The notes beneath the pieces are model-generated. The model searched no databases, was not told where the DNA came from, and was given only the letters and a program-made list of their open reading frames with translations. Below, in pieces: positions 8,839 through 16,370 of a stretch of DNA of 64,000 nt; position 1 is the first letter of the stretch; every line of letters starts with the position of its first letter. A program made the position numbers and the translations under genes. Source of the stretch: Mesostigma viride (lineage: Eukaryota > Streptophyta > Mesostigmatophyceae > Mesostigmatales > Mesostigmataceae); the NCBI GenBank assembly GCA_009746045.1, contig RPFO01000080.1:11112290-11176289 (forward strand), in the 5' to 3' direction.

Positions 8839-9768
8839 ATGGCGTCCGTGCAGCCGGCGCCATCGTTCTTTGCCACCTGTTTCGGTTCCGTCTTCAAATT
8901 GTTGGACCTGTTCGTCCTCCCCATGTTGTTTACCTTATTATCCGCCTCCGTAAACAACGCTAAAGTATCGATAGCCGTATCGCTTCTCTCCTTTGCGATC
9001 TTCGTGATCACGTTTTTTCCAAGCTTCGTTCGCGCCGGCTTTTTCAAAGGTAGTCTCGCCTTCGCGGTCGTCGTCTGTGTCAAGTACCTGGTCGGCATCG
9101 CTTACATGATGGCATATGCTTCTTTTGGTGTTTCAAAAGACGTGAAAACGTACATGTCGATGAAAACAGAGGGGCCAGCGGGGGAAACTGAAACACAAGC
9201 GGAAACGGACGAAGAGAAGAAGGAGAGGCTTTCGAAGGAAGAAAAATACGCCGTAGCGGTGATGGTAGCGGAGAGAGTTGCTAAAGACATCGCGATCAGC
9301 TCGAATTTCCTGTTGCAAATCCTCGATTTGTCCACGATGGCCCTTGACGCCATGGGCGCCACCGGACCAAGAAGGGCGTTCGATAAGTCCATGAACGCAT
9401 GGGCCGAAAGAAGCGTGTCTTCATCACCTGGATTTATCTTACTTGACCCGAACCAGAGCGCTAAATGTAAGATAAGGGCGATCATGACGTACGGAGAGGC
9501 TCCTTGCGACATGTCTAAATCGAGAGGATGGGCTGCTCAATGGGACGCATTCTTGGATAACAAGATGAGCGCTCGCTGCAAGGCGCGTCAGATATTCACA
9601 CTCGGAATTAGCAAATGCAAAGATCAACCAAGGACGTTCACGCAAGAAGAGGAACAGCCGATCCTCGTTGAACGCTTTTCTAACGCTAAGATCGAATCCG
9701 CCACACACAAAGAAGAAGCCAGAGATCCGGGTCTGCGGTTGATGAACGAAGAGAGGTTCAAGTACTGA
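8839..9768 (+). CDS. Membrane protein with a duplicated cytosolic Cys motif
   Basis: A 309-residue frame starting in a good context after a TATA-like box. Three hydrophobic segments are visible at about residues 10-35, 42-65 and 70-95, then an acidic Glu/Lys-rich linker (about 108-135) and a helical C-terminal region. The C-terminal region carries two copies, 37 residues apart, of a short unit: Leu-Asp, five or six residues, Ala-x-Cys-Lys-x-Arg-x-Ile/x-x-Thr and a second Cys. The Cys pairs are 210/223 and 247/260, each C-x12-C. The units may form disulfides or bind a metal. I do not recognise a family. The compact start, internal duplication and clean frame make the gene itself likely. Confidence 0.65.
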   Translation: MASVQPAPSFFATCFGSVFKLLDLFVLPMLFTLLSASVNNAKVSIAVSLLSFAIFVITFFPSFVRAGFFKGSLAFAVVVCVKYLVGIAYMMAYASFGVSKDVKTYMSMKTEGPAGETETQAETDEEKKERLSKEEKYAVAVMVAERVAKDIAISSNFLLQILDLSTMALDAMGATGPRRAFDKSMNAWAERSVSSSPGFILLDPNQSAKCKIRAIMTYGEAPCDMSKSRGWAAQWDAFLDNKMSARCKARQIFTLGISKCKDQPRTFTQEEEQPILVERFSNAKIESATHKEEARDPGLRLMNEERFKY

Positions 9769-9840
9769 CAAGCCGTACTCAGATAACGGAAACGCTTGAC
9801 GCCCGGCGTCCCGCTGGCGCGGCGCAAGTAGTGCCGTACG

Positions 9841-9900
9841 AGCCCCGCGCCGCGCCACTCGAGTCGGTCCAGTCCCGCGCCGCGCCACTCGAGTCGGTCC
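9841..9900. repeat. 30-bp tandem duplication in an intergenic region
   Basis: Two adjacent 30-bp units (9841-9870 and 9871-9900) differ at one base. They lie between the stop at 9768 and ATG 10036 and each contains GCCGCGCCACTCGAGTCGG. They could be regulatory repeats of the downstream gene or a simple slippage duplication. Confidence 0.6.
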
Positions 9901-10035
9901 GTACCTCGGAATATTCCTCGAATATGCCCTGCACCTTCGAGGCCGCCTTCGAGTGTAAAAGGTGCTGCCCTCGCCCAAACAGCCATCTCCTCACCCAAAC
10001 CACTAGCAAAACCACGAAAACAAGCCGCCATAGCC

Positions 10036-10706
10036 ATGGCCATCGCCAAACTCGAAGCCCTCCGCGAACGAGAGTTCGTGTGGCTGAAAAGCGTGACGAT
10101 TTCTCAGTTCCGCAAAGAGGTGGCGCGAAAGGAACGGCCCGTCTCTCTTTCGTTCCAAGAGGAAAGCGAACTCGCGTACGAAGGCCGCCCCAAGATGTGG
10201 GTTTTTCGAGAGACGCGGTCTCACAACGTGAAGAGAGGCCTGAGCGTTTACGCAGACTCCCTGGCTATGTACAACGATCCGCCAGCACTCCCCCGAACGA
10301 TGAGCGGTGGCCCCGCTTCATTCCGTGGTCCGCGGAGCCCAAAAGGGGCGACGAACGGCGCGTCTATCTCCCGGACAGGAGCCTGATGGACACGAACGTG
10401 GGGGAATACAAGGCCCAGTGCTGGGCCCTTTTACAACGAAGCACGCAGCACGAGGAGCTGATGGGATTCTTCCAAACCTCGTACGAGAGGGGCATTCCTT
10501 GGCGCAACCCCTCTCGCTCGCAGGAAGACCAGCGTTTCCTGCTGGGGGAGAACCGGCCCATTCGCGTTTTCAAGGCCGGCCCTCGCGACTGCTTGATGAT
10601 GCACGCTTTCATGGCCGTGCCGGAGAGCCAGAAAGAGCTCGCCTACTCCCTTTTGGTGGATGGATACACCCCTTTGCCCGTGGCCAAACGTGCCCGCCTA
10701 ACTTGA
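10036..10706 (+). CDS. Hypothetical gene interrupted by a frameshift
   Basis: The reading starts at ATG 10036 in a good eukaryotic context (AGCCATGG). The frame has normal, mixed composition (a charged N-terminal helix, then aromatic and basic residues) up to about 10290 and then degrades to Gly/Pro/Ser noise. A second frame takes over near 10295 and gives good-quality sequence to the stop at 10706, ending in a basic tail. The switch falls on a C5 run at 10290-10294 and needs a one-base change, so it is either an assembly error or a recent inactivation. An AATAAA follows 25 bp after the stop. I recognise no domain. The longer second-frame ORF that begins at 9831 has an implausible Arg/Pro-rich start and is probably not used there. 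Confidence 0.5.
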
Positions 10707-10730
10707 ATGGTATTTTCCTATCAATTTATG

Positions 10731-10736
10731 AATAAA
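10731..10736 (+). terminator. AATAAA polyadenylation-like signal
   Basis: AATAAA 25 bp after the stop of the frameshifted gene, in an AT-rich stretch. Confidence 0.4.
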
Positions 10737-10819
10737 GGCGTTTTCATCCAATACACGACTCCAACATCTCATGCACTCGTAGATAGGCCCGCGGCTCGTA
10801 GATACGGCGTAGTACAGCT

Positions 10820-10960
10820 GCAAAGTTCTCGCTAATGTCGAGAACTGGAAACTCCCAGGGGCATTGAGAGAGTGATGTTGCGTGGGAACGGCTGAAGAAG
10901 GATCATCCGGAAGTCGTGACATTCCGTCACGACTGGAAATTCCCAGGGGCATGAGAAGTG
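10820..10960 (+). pseudogene. Decayed partial copies of the BRO-N/KilA-like gene
   Basis: Two short stretches resemble the DNA at 11295-11350 in the next gene. One (about 10838-10865) carries the GGAAACTCCCAGGGGCA-like segment. The other (about 10895-10955) matches the run encoding Pro-Glu-Val-Val-Thr-Phe and the following Phe-x-Phe-Pro-Gly segment, including a small GTGACATTCCGTCAC hairpin. Neither has a usable frame. They look like remnants of tandem copies. Confidence 0.5.
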
Positions 10961-11044
10961 ATGTGTGCGTGTCTTGTAGTGACACGTGGCACTCTTTTGA
11001 TAGACCACGTCTCGTTTTGGAAGTGTTTGGTCGTTTCGTTCAGG

Positions 11045-11050
11045 TATAAG
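11045..11050 (+). promoter_or_regulatory. TATA-like element
   Basis: TATAAG 66 bp before ATG 11111, the preferred start of the BRO-N/KilA-like gene. Confidence 0.3.
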
Positions 11051-11110
11051 TACGAGAGGGTCGTTCCAAACACCGTGAAATGGTCTCTGTTTTTGTCATC
11101 TTCAGCGGCC

Positions 11111-11986
11111 ATGTCGTCGCGGGTGGCCGCGTCGGCCATTGTAAAGTACCTTACCCCGACCGACGGGTCAGAAGAATACCCAGCCTTCCATGGAAAAATC
11201 AGGGTAACGCCCGATGGGAGTATTTCGGTGTTCGACGCTGTTGGTGCGATCGGTGTATCCGAACCGCGAAAATACTGGGAGCGTCTCAAGCAGACCCATC
11301 CTGAGGTTGTGACATTTTGTCACAACTTCAAATTCCCCGGTCCCGGCCAGCGAGAGACGTCTGTGACCGACCGCCAGGGGCTGAGTCGCATCATGATGTT
11401 GCTCCCTGGCAAGCTTGCGGCCAAGTTTCGTGACAATGTGTCTATACTCCTTGAACGATACTTGAACGCGGATCGGACTCTGGCCGAGGACATCTTGAAG
11501 CGCGCGGACGCCAAGGATGGGACCGACACGGCGTTGTCTACTCTGCAGCAGAACAATCGCATCAAGAGTTGTCTTTCTACCCGCAATTTGAACGACGCCA
11601 TCAAGGGTTACCTCGACACGCACAAGGGGAGCGGCCTGATGTATCCCAAAGTTCACGACACGAACAATCTGGCTGTGACTGGCAAGACTTCTAGCGAGCT
11701 TCGCGGGATCTACAATATTGGAGGGTCGGCACGTGACCTGCTGACCGAAGAGCAGAGTGCTGGAATGAACTACATACAGGTCATCGAGGCCAAAAAAATA
11801 AGAGATTCTGGGGAAAGCCCACTCCTGGTTTCCAAGAGAGTCAGGGAAAGAATGGAACCCGTGTTCAAGGCAGACGGCCTGCACGACGCACGCGCGGACA
11901 AGGACTGCATCCAGGAGAACGTCAAGGTCATGCGCCTCAACCAGCGTCTCACGCGCGAGTCCCGCACAGCGATCACAGTCAATTAG
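11111..11986 (+). CDS. BRO-N/KilA-like DNA-binding domain protein
   Basis: I start at ATG 11111 (291 residues), after a TATA-like box; the longer frame from 10958 reads across the promoter and a decayed repeat. The first 120 residues contain a pattern typical of BRO-N/KilA-type domains in large DNA viruses and algal genomes: a beta-rich Ile-Arg-Val-Thr-Pro-Asp-Gly, a Phe-Asp-Ala-Val helix, Tyr-Trp-x-Arg-Leu, a Phe-Pro-Gly-x-Gly-Gln-Arg turn, Val-Thr-Asp, then Met-Met-Leu-Leu-Pro-Gly and Leu-x-Arg-Tyr-Leu. Such domains are thought to bind DNA or act in regulation. The C-terminal half is helical and basic without a recognised domain. Fragments of the same sequence lie on both sides (10820-10960 and 12040-12085), so the locus has expanded and decayed. 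Confidence 0.65.
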   Translation: MSSRVAASAIVKYLTPTDGSEEYPAFHGKIRVTPDGSISVFDAVGAIGVSEPRKYWERLKQTHPEVVTFCHNFKFPGPGQRETSVTDRQGLSRIMMLLPGKLAAKFRDNVSILLERYLNADRTLAEDILKRADAKDGTDTALSTLQQNNRIKSCLSTRNLNDAIKGYLDTHKGSGLMYPKVHDTNNLAVTGKTSSELRGIYNIGGSARDLLTEEQSAGMNYIQVIEAKKIRDSGESPLLVSKRVRERMEPVFKADGLHDARADKDCIQENVKVMRLNQRLTRESRTAITVN

Positions 11987-12039
11987 TCACACCTAACGAC
12001 AGACTGACAAGTGGGCGCGCCTTCGAAAAGGCAGTGGTT

Positions 12040-12090
12040 AAAAACCGTAACCTCTGGAATTCCCCAGGTCCCGGGCAGCGAGAGGCCTTT
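12040..12090 (+). pseudogene. Short remnant of the BRO-N/KilA-like gene
   Basis: A stretch near 12050-12085 closely resembles 11326-11355 inside the intact gene (the Phe-Pro-Gly-x-Gly-Gln-Arg coding region) but has no open frame. It follows the stop of the intact gene by about 55 bp. Confidence 0.45.
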
Positions 12091-12122
12091 TTGCTAGCTA
12101 GTGGGTCCACTCATTGAAGCAC

Positions 12123-12156
12123 TTTATTATTCAATCATCAATAAAGGTCCTTTATT
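12123..12156. terminator. Back-to-back polyadenylation signals of convergent genes
   Basis: AATAAA on the plus strand at 12140-12145 and on the minus strand at 12151-12156 and 12123-12128. They lie between the stops of the convergent genes 11111-11986 (+) and 12187-13128 (-). Confidence 0.45.
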
Positions 12157-12186
12157 ACTCGTTTCAATCTCATCACCCTCGCATAT

Positions 12187-13128
12187 CTAAGACCTTCGCC
12201 GCTTAGCCGTTTTGCGGGCCGTCTTCGCACGAGACAGCTTCCTCTTACGCATCTGGCTTATAAAATGGCTAGGTGCTCGAGACGTGTACAGTTTAAACGC
12301 CGCCGAGGAGGCCTTGCGCATGATGTCGTCCGCATTATATTTGTCAGGATGGAGCATCAGAGCTTTCTTCCTGTAGTCGCTGGCGGTCTTCGGATACGAG
12401 TCCATGACATTCGAGAACTTCTTGCCATACTCGTCGGCGTATATCGCCTCGCCAGGCGTGAGACCCGCGTCTTGTTTCGCTCGCTCCCAAGCGTCTTTTC
12501 CAGACTCCACCCATACAGAACGGGGCATCGGAGGTGGCGCGTTATAGTTAGAAGCTCGAGGTTGATCACGCGCTCGTCTTGCTTTTTCTCTCATCATGTC
12601 GTCAAACTTACGTTTTTCTTCAGCTTTGCGTTCGGCCGCATCGAATCCAGCTTTCGCTTTTTCCGCTCTTTCTCGTTCTGCCTTATTAAACGCGTATGGG
12701 TACTTCTGCATGAAGTCATACCACGGATATTCGAACGGTTCATGTCTGAAAATCGTTTTTTTGTGAATGTCCCAAAACTCGTTCCTGATCTGATCGAGAG
12801 GATCGGACGAATTCGGATCTATATCATTGAATGTGCGCACTGGCCCCGTTTCCTCGTCCATCCACTTCTGTCTTTGTTCCTCGTCTTCATTCCTTCGTCT
12901 CTCCCTGGCCGCCTCTCGCGCCTCTGGAGGAACGGGGGGCACATTCTGATACGCAACATCCTTCTGCGGCCTTTTTTCCGCCTCTCCTTCTTCGTCCTGT
13001 CTCGCCTTGTGCGAGAATGCCGCGGCTCGCGCCTTCTTACTCTTGGTATGCAAGTGGCAATACTTCCGCCCATTCGCGCACGTGTTTTGGCACGCCGTCT
13101 TGCGCACCGTCCTCCCTTTACACTGCAT
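12187..13128 (-). CDS. CCCH-knuckle protein with C-terminal J-domain
   Basis: The product has 313 residues and begins Met-Gln-Cys with C-x9-C-x10-C-x2-H, the fifth copy of the N-terminal knuckle in this block, on the opposite strand from the others. The middle is a long charged helical region (about 40-190) rich in Glu, Arg and Lys. The C-terminal part (about residues 225-295) resembles a DnaJ J-domain: Tyr-Arg-Lys-Lys-Ala-Leu-x-Leu followed by the diagnostic His-Pro-Asp-Lys (HPD at 260-262) and an Ala-Phe-x-Leu-Tyr helix. J-domains stimulate Hsp70 ATPase activity, so this protein may recruit host Hsp70. A basic Lys/Arg tail follows. The J-domain lies at the C terminus, as in auxilin-type and large T-like variants in reverse order. 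Confidence 0.65.
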   Translation of the reverse strand: MQCKGRTVRKTACQNTCANGRKYCHLHTKSKKARAAAFSHKARQDEEGEAEKRPQKDVAYQNVPPVPPEAREAARERRRNEDEEQRQKWMDEETGPVRTFNDIDPNSSDPLDQIRNEFWDIHKKTIFRHEPFEYPWYDFMQKYPYAFNKAERERAEKAKAGFDAAERKAEEKRKFDDMMREKARRARDQPRASNYNAPPPMPRSVWVESGKDAWERAKQDAGLTPGEAIYADEYGKKFSNVMDSYPKTASDYRKKALMLHPDKYNADDIMRKASSAAFKLYTSRAPSHFISQMRKRKLSRAKTARKTAKRRRS

Positions 13129-13345
13129 TTTCGTATGCTAAAATGCTTACAAAAAAAACCTTCGAGCTACGAAACTGGCAGTGTTTCCAACTCCTTGTTC
13201 TAGTGGGGCTCAGTCATTGTATAAGTCAGAGTGCATGATGTTGAGAGTTTTCAATTCATCACAAGTTCCATTTATTACAGAAATAAGTACAATCAATCAA
13301 TTCCCAAGTCCAAGTCCAATACCCAAGTCCAAGTCCAATACCCAT

Positions 13346-14845
13346 CTACAGCTCGCCCACGGGCGTGTACGAGAACAGCGCCGTCGCCTTGTCCCGCAAG
13401 TTAGCCACCCTATTCTGAATAGCGGCAGCACCAGAGCGACCCGCGGAAGCGCAAGCCCGCACCACAGTGCTCCTCGCGAAGAAGCTGAACTCCCTCGCCA
13501 TCGTAGCATAGTCCCGCCGGCGGTCCTCGGGCACCAGAGGAAGCAAGTCCCTCAAGACGTGCTCGTTCAGAGTCGCCAGAGCCAGCGCCTGCGTGCGCAA
13601 CGCCGCGCGCTGGTCGATGCGAGCCGCCATCTCCGGAGACGAGGGCGCGATCTTGGCCAGGCAGGCGTCCACCGCGTCCCTCTCGGCCCTGACCGCCTTG
13701 CAGGTCCCCGCCAGCACGCACGGCTGCCTCCACCCCTCCTCGATCTGGGCGTTGCGGATGTTCCTCCAGATGGCCTCCTGCTCCTTGTCCTCGGCCTTGT
13801 CGAGCGGCACCTTGGTGGGCATCTGCCCCCAGCACTTGGCGGGCGTGACCACCACGAGGGGGTAGACGAGCTTGGCCTCCTGCTCCGGGTCGATGTTCTC
13901 CACGCGCGCGGGCTTCCTGTCCTCCCCGGGCAGCAGGAGGAGCCTGTCGACCTTGTGCTGCTCGCCCGCCGGCGTGGGGAAGACCCTGGCTGCCGGGTTC
14001 CTCGTGAGCAGCGCCCTGACCTGCGCGGAGTGCTGCCTGGGCGCGTGAACGGGCACGTCCCTGTTGATGAGCACGTGGTTGGGGAGGATCTGCCTCGGCT
14101 GCTGCGGCTGCTGCGGCTGCGGCTGCGGCTGTGCGAGGACGGGGCTTCTGGCGGCCATGGCGGTCGCGGCGACTTGCATCCTGGCGAGGTTCTGCATCCC
14201 CTGCGCGAAGAGCTTGACTGGCGGCAGGAGCGGGGGCCCCGCGGGCCTGGGCACGACTTGGGGCAGCTTGGGCACGCCCACGACGGTCTGCGGGTTGCAG
14301 GGCACGCCCACGGCGACGGAGATGACCGTCTTCGCTCTCTTTGCCGCCACCACCGCGGGCACGATGCGGTAAACGAGCTCCTTCCTCCCGTCCGGGTGCA
14401 CGACCTCCATGGTGACGGCTCCCTCCGGCAGCGAGAGGATGGGCGTGGGCGCAGGGGCCTGCGAAAGGGCTGGCGAAAGGGCCGGGGCGGGCAAAGGCGC
14501 GGGCGCCATCTCCAGGGGTCGTTTTGGCCTCTGCGCGTTGAGGTTGACGTTGACGTTGGCGTTTGCCTGCGTCTGCGTCTGCGGCTGCGTCTGCGTCTGC
14601 GTGGGCGCGGGCGTGGGCGCGGGCGTCTGCTTGTTGTTGTTGTTGTTTGCAGCCCCCGTGCCCGCCTGGACCGCCTTGATGACCTCGGGCACGATTTTGA
14701 GCGTGGCGAGCGCGGTGGCGGCCTCCTTCTCGTCGTCAGAGAGGTTCAGAGAGTGCATTTCCGGGATCGCAAGGAGTGCCTGATCCTTAGCCTTAGTCTG
14801 AGCCTGAGCCTGAGCGGCCTCGCACAAAACGGAGAAGGCGTCCAT
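13346..14845 (-). CDS. Large Gln/Pro/Ala-rich protein, 499 aa
   Basis: The minus-strand frame gives a plausible protein with a helical start, an Asn run, repeated Thr-Gln, Gln-Pro and Ala-Pro tracts (about residues 70-140 and 245-265) and a more globular C-terminal half (about 290-499) with several conserved-looking Trp and Cys and a regular Ala/Leu/Arg helix pattern. Gln/Pro-rich tracts resemble those of transcription regulators, but no DNA-binding domain is recognisable. The plus-strand ORF over the same bases is Arg/Leu-rich shadow coding. The start is divergent from the gene at 15350 across a 504-bp region with a heat-shock element. A TTTATT (AATAAA on the minus strand) lies near 13269, after the stop. 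Confidence 0.6.
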   Translation of the reverse strand: MDAFSVLCEAAQAQAQTKAKDQALLAIPEMHSLNLSDDEKEAATALATLKIVPEVIKAVQAGTGAANNNNNKQTPAPTPAPTQTQTQPQTQTQANANVNVNLNAQRPKRPLEMAPAPLPAPALSPALSQAPAPTPILSLPEGAVTMEVVHPDGRKELVYRIVPAVVAAKRAKTVISVAVGVPCNPQTVVGVPKLPQVVPRPAGPPLLPPVKLFAQGMQNLARMQVAATAMAARSPVLAQPQPQPQQPQQPRQILPNHVLINRDVPVHAPRQHSAQVRALLTRNPAARVFPTPAGEQHKVDRLLLLPGEDRKPARVENIDPEQEAKLVYPLVVVTPAKCWGQMPTKVPLDKAEDKEQEAIWRNIRNAQIEEGWRQPCVLAGTCKAVRAERDAVDACLAKIAPSSPEMAARIDQRAALRTQALALATLNEHVLRDLLPLVPEDRRRDYATMAREFSFFARSTVVRACASAGRSGAAAIQNRVANLRDKATALFSYTPVGEL

Positions 14846-15349
14846 GTCTGTTGTGTAGGAGTGTTGGCTATGGCTGTTCGTTCGTTAGCTAGCTTGTGTG
14901 TGCGTGTGCGTCTGTGCGTGTTCCTTGCGCGTTGGAGTGCTTTTGTCCTTTCCCGTGGGTCTCGCGTGTGGTGGCTGGACCAATGGGCGCTCGGCGCGCG
15001 GTGGTCGTAACGGTCTTTCTGCCCCGCGTCCCGGCCTGTCCAATGGGCGTGCACGGGATCTCGTAACCGCCTGCGCGTGTCGTGTCCGTTCCGTCCTTCT
15101 CGGTCTACGAGTGGCGGCTGGCGGCCGGTGGTGACGCACGGGATCTCTTTCCGGATCCGCTGACAAGATCTCGTGGCGGGCCGCGGGAATCTTCTAGAAG
15201 TTTCCAGCCGGCGCGACGCCATCCGTTTTCGTCCAATGGGAGCGCACGGGAATCGAGGCCGGTCCGCGTAGAAAGTGCGTGGTCCCCTCGGACTTGGCCA
15301 TCTCACTCACGCATCACAGCTATCGTTCTTCCTTGCTTTCTTTCTGGCT
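14846..15349. promoter_or_regulatory. Divergent promoter with three CCAAT boxes
   Basis: The region separates divergent starts at 14845 (-) and 15350 (+). CCAATGGG occurs at 14980, 15040 and 15233. The short motif GCACGGGATCTC or close variants recurs near 15050, 15136 and 15240. A four-part heat-shock element lies at 15187-15204 (separate entry). This organisation suggests shared, inducible control of both genes. Confidence 0.5.
15187..15204. promoter_or_regulatory. Perfect four-unit heat-shock element
   Basis: The bases read GAA-tc-TTC-ta-GAA-gt-TTC, four alternating inverted 5-bp units without a mismatch. This is the canonical binding site of trimeric eukaryotic heat-shock factor. It lies 146 bp before ATG 15350 and 342 bp before the opposite start at 14845. 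Confidence 0.6.
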
Positions 15350-16249
15350 ATGGCTTCCTCCGCCCGTTTCCTGTCTTGCAACAAGTGCAACCGGGCGTTC
15401 CCCGAGTCCCATTTCCTGTCCGCCCGCTTGGCGAACGGGTTCACGCTGGCGTGCCTTTCTTGCCGCGAAACTCAGAACAAGCAGGCCCGCCTTCGCAAGG
15501 CCCGCGCGAAGGAGATGCAGCGGGACGAGGAGGAGGACTACGAGAACGTGCCCTCCTTCAGCTACAGCTCCTCTGAGGGCGGCTCCTCCGAGAAAGGGGA
15601 TCAGGAGGAGGAGGTTTCCTCTGTTGTGGCCGCTGACGCCGTTTCCGAGTCGTCTTCTGACGCTGAGTCGGAGCCGGCTCGCCTCCCTTCTCCTCGCACT
15701 CCGTGCGCCCCTTGCATGCCGGCTCCTTTCCGCCGCTGCCTTCGCGTGAAGGGCAAGAACCCGCACCTGCGCCCTCACGACGGGATGGGCGCTCGCGTGA
15801 AGGACAGCTCTCGCCGCGAGTTGCGCGGCTGCCGTCGCCGTCTGTCTCCCTACTTCCGCGGTTCTCCTCCCAAGTCTTCGGAGGCGCACGTGCAGGACGA
15901 CGAGGTGCTAGGTTGGGGCGCCTTCGAGGGTCCCGTGAAGGATCTTTTGAGCGAGTCCCGCATCCAGCGCAGCGACCGCGAGATCCGCGAGGCTATCGAT
16001 CTGATGGCCGCCGAGGAGGAGAAGTCTCTCGCTCCCGCCCCCGCTCCTTGCGCTCTGGAGGAGGAGGATATGTTTTCGGCGATGGGCCCCTTCCGCGTGG
16101 AGGACATGGACCTGGACCTGGACTTGGAGCGTCTGGGCGAGGACCTTTTCTGCGACTTCCGTTTGGGCGCTCTTTCCTTGGAGGACATTGCTGGGCTCGA
16201 GAAGGTGGAGAAGGAGCGTTGGTTCCTCCCCTTCGAGCTGAAGAATTGA
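15350..16249 (+). CDS. Zinc-ribbon protein with acidic tail, 299 aa
   Basis: I use ATG 15350 (GGCTATGGC context) rather than 15275, because it leaves the N-terminal zinc ribbon intact and the promoter outside the frame. Residues about 9-40 hold C-x2-C, 22 residues, C-x2-C with Phe-x-x-Ser-His-Phe between, a treble-clef or ribbon-like metal site. Then follow a Lys/Arg helix, an acidic Glu/Ser-rich section, an Arg/Cys/Pro-rich middle and an acidic C-terminal part with repeated Asp-Leu-Asp-Leu. Acidic, hydrophobic-spaced segments can act as transcription activation domains, so a regulator is possible but unproven. ATAATAAAG follows about 60 bp after the stop. The 3' end points into the AT-rich inverted repeat. 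Confidence 0.6.
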   Translation: MASSARFLSCNKCNRAFPESHFLSARLANGFTLACLSCRETQNKQARLRKARAKEMQRDEEEDYENVPSFSYSSSEGGSSEKGDQEEEVSSVVAADAVSESSSDAESEPARLPSPRTPCAPCMPAPFRRCLRVKGKNPHLRPHDGMGARVKDSSRRELRGCRRRLSPYFRGSPPKSSEAHVQDDEVLGWGAFEGPVKDLLSESRIQRSDREIREAIDLMAAEEEKSLAPAPAPCALEEEDMFSAMGPFRVEDMDLDLDLERLGEDLFCDFRLGALSLEDIAGLEKVEKERWFLPFELKN

Positions 16250-16370
16250 AGTCCTCGGGCCGTTGTTTTGCCCTTTCCACGGGGTTTGCTTGCCCCCATG
16301 TATGATAATAAAGTACATTTCCTCCCATTTGATTGGCTCCAACTCATGTGCACTAGGTAGTTCCGCGGCC

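Noticed and set aside
10958-11110. N-terminal extension of the BRO-N/KilA-like gene
   Set aside because: It reads through a TATA-like box and adjoins decayed repeat DNA; the domain starts well from ATG 11111.
12265-13203. 312-codon plus-strand ORF
   Set aside because: Antisense to the knuckle/J-domain gene; Arg/Phe/Ser-rich shadow without any domain.
13181-15010. 609-codon plus-strand ORF
   Set aside because: It lies antisense to 13346-14845. The translation is Arg/Leu/His-rich in the way of GC-rich shadow frames, and the minus-strand frame has better composition and a proper promoter.
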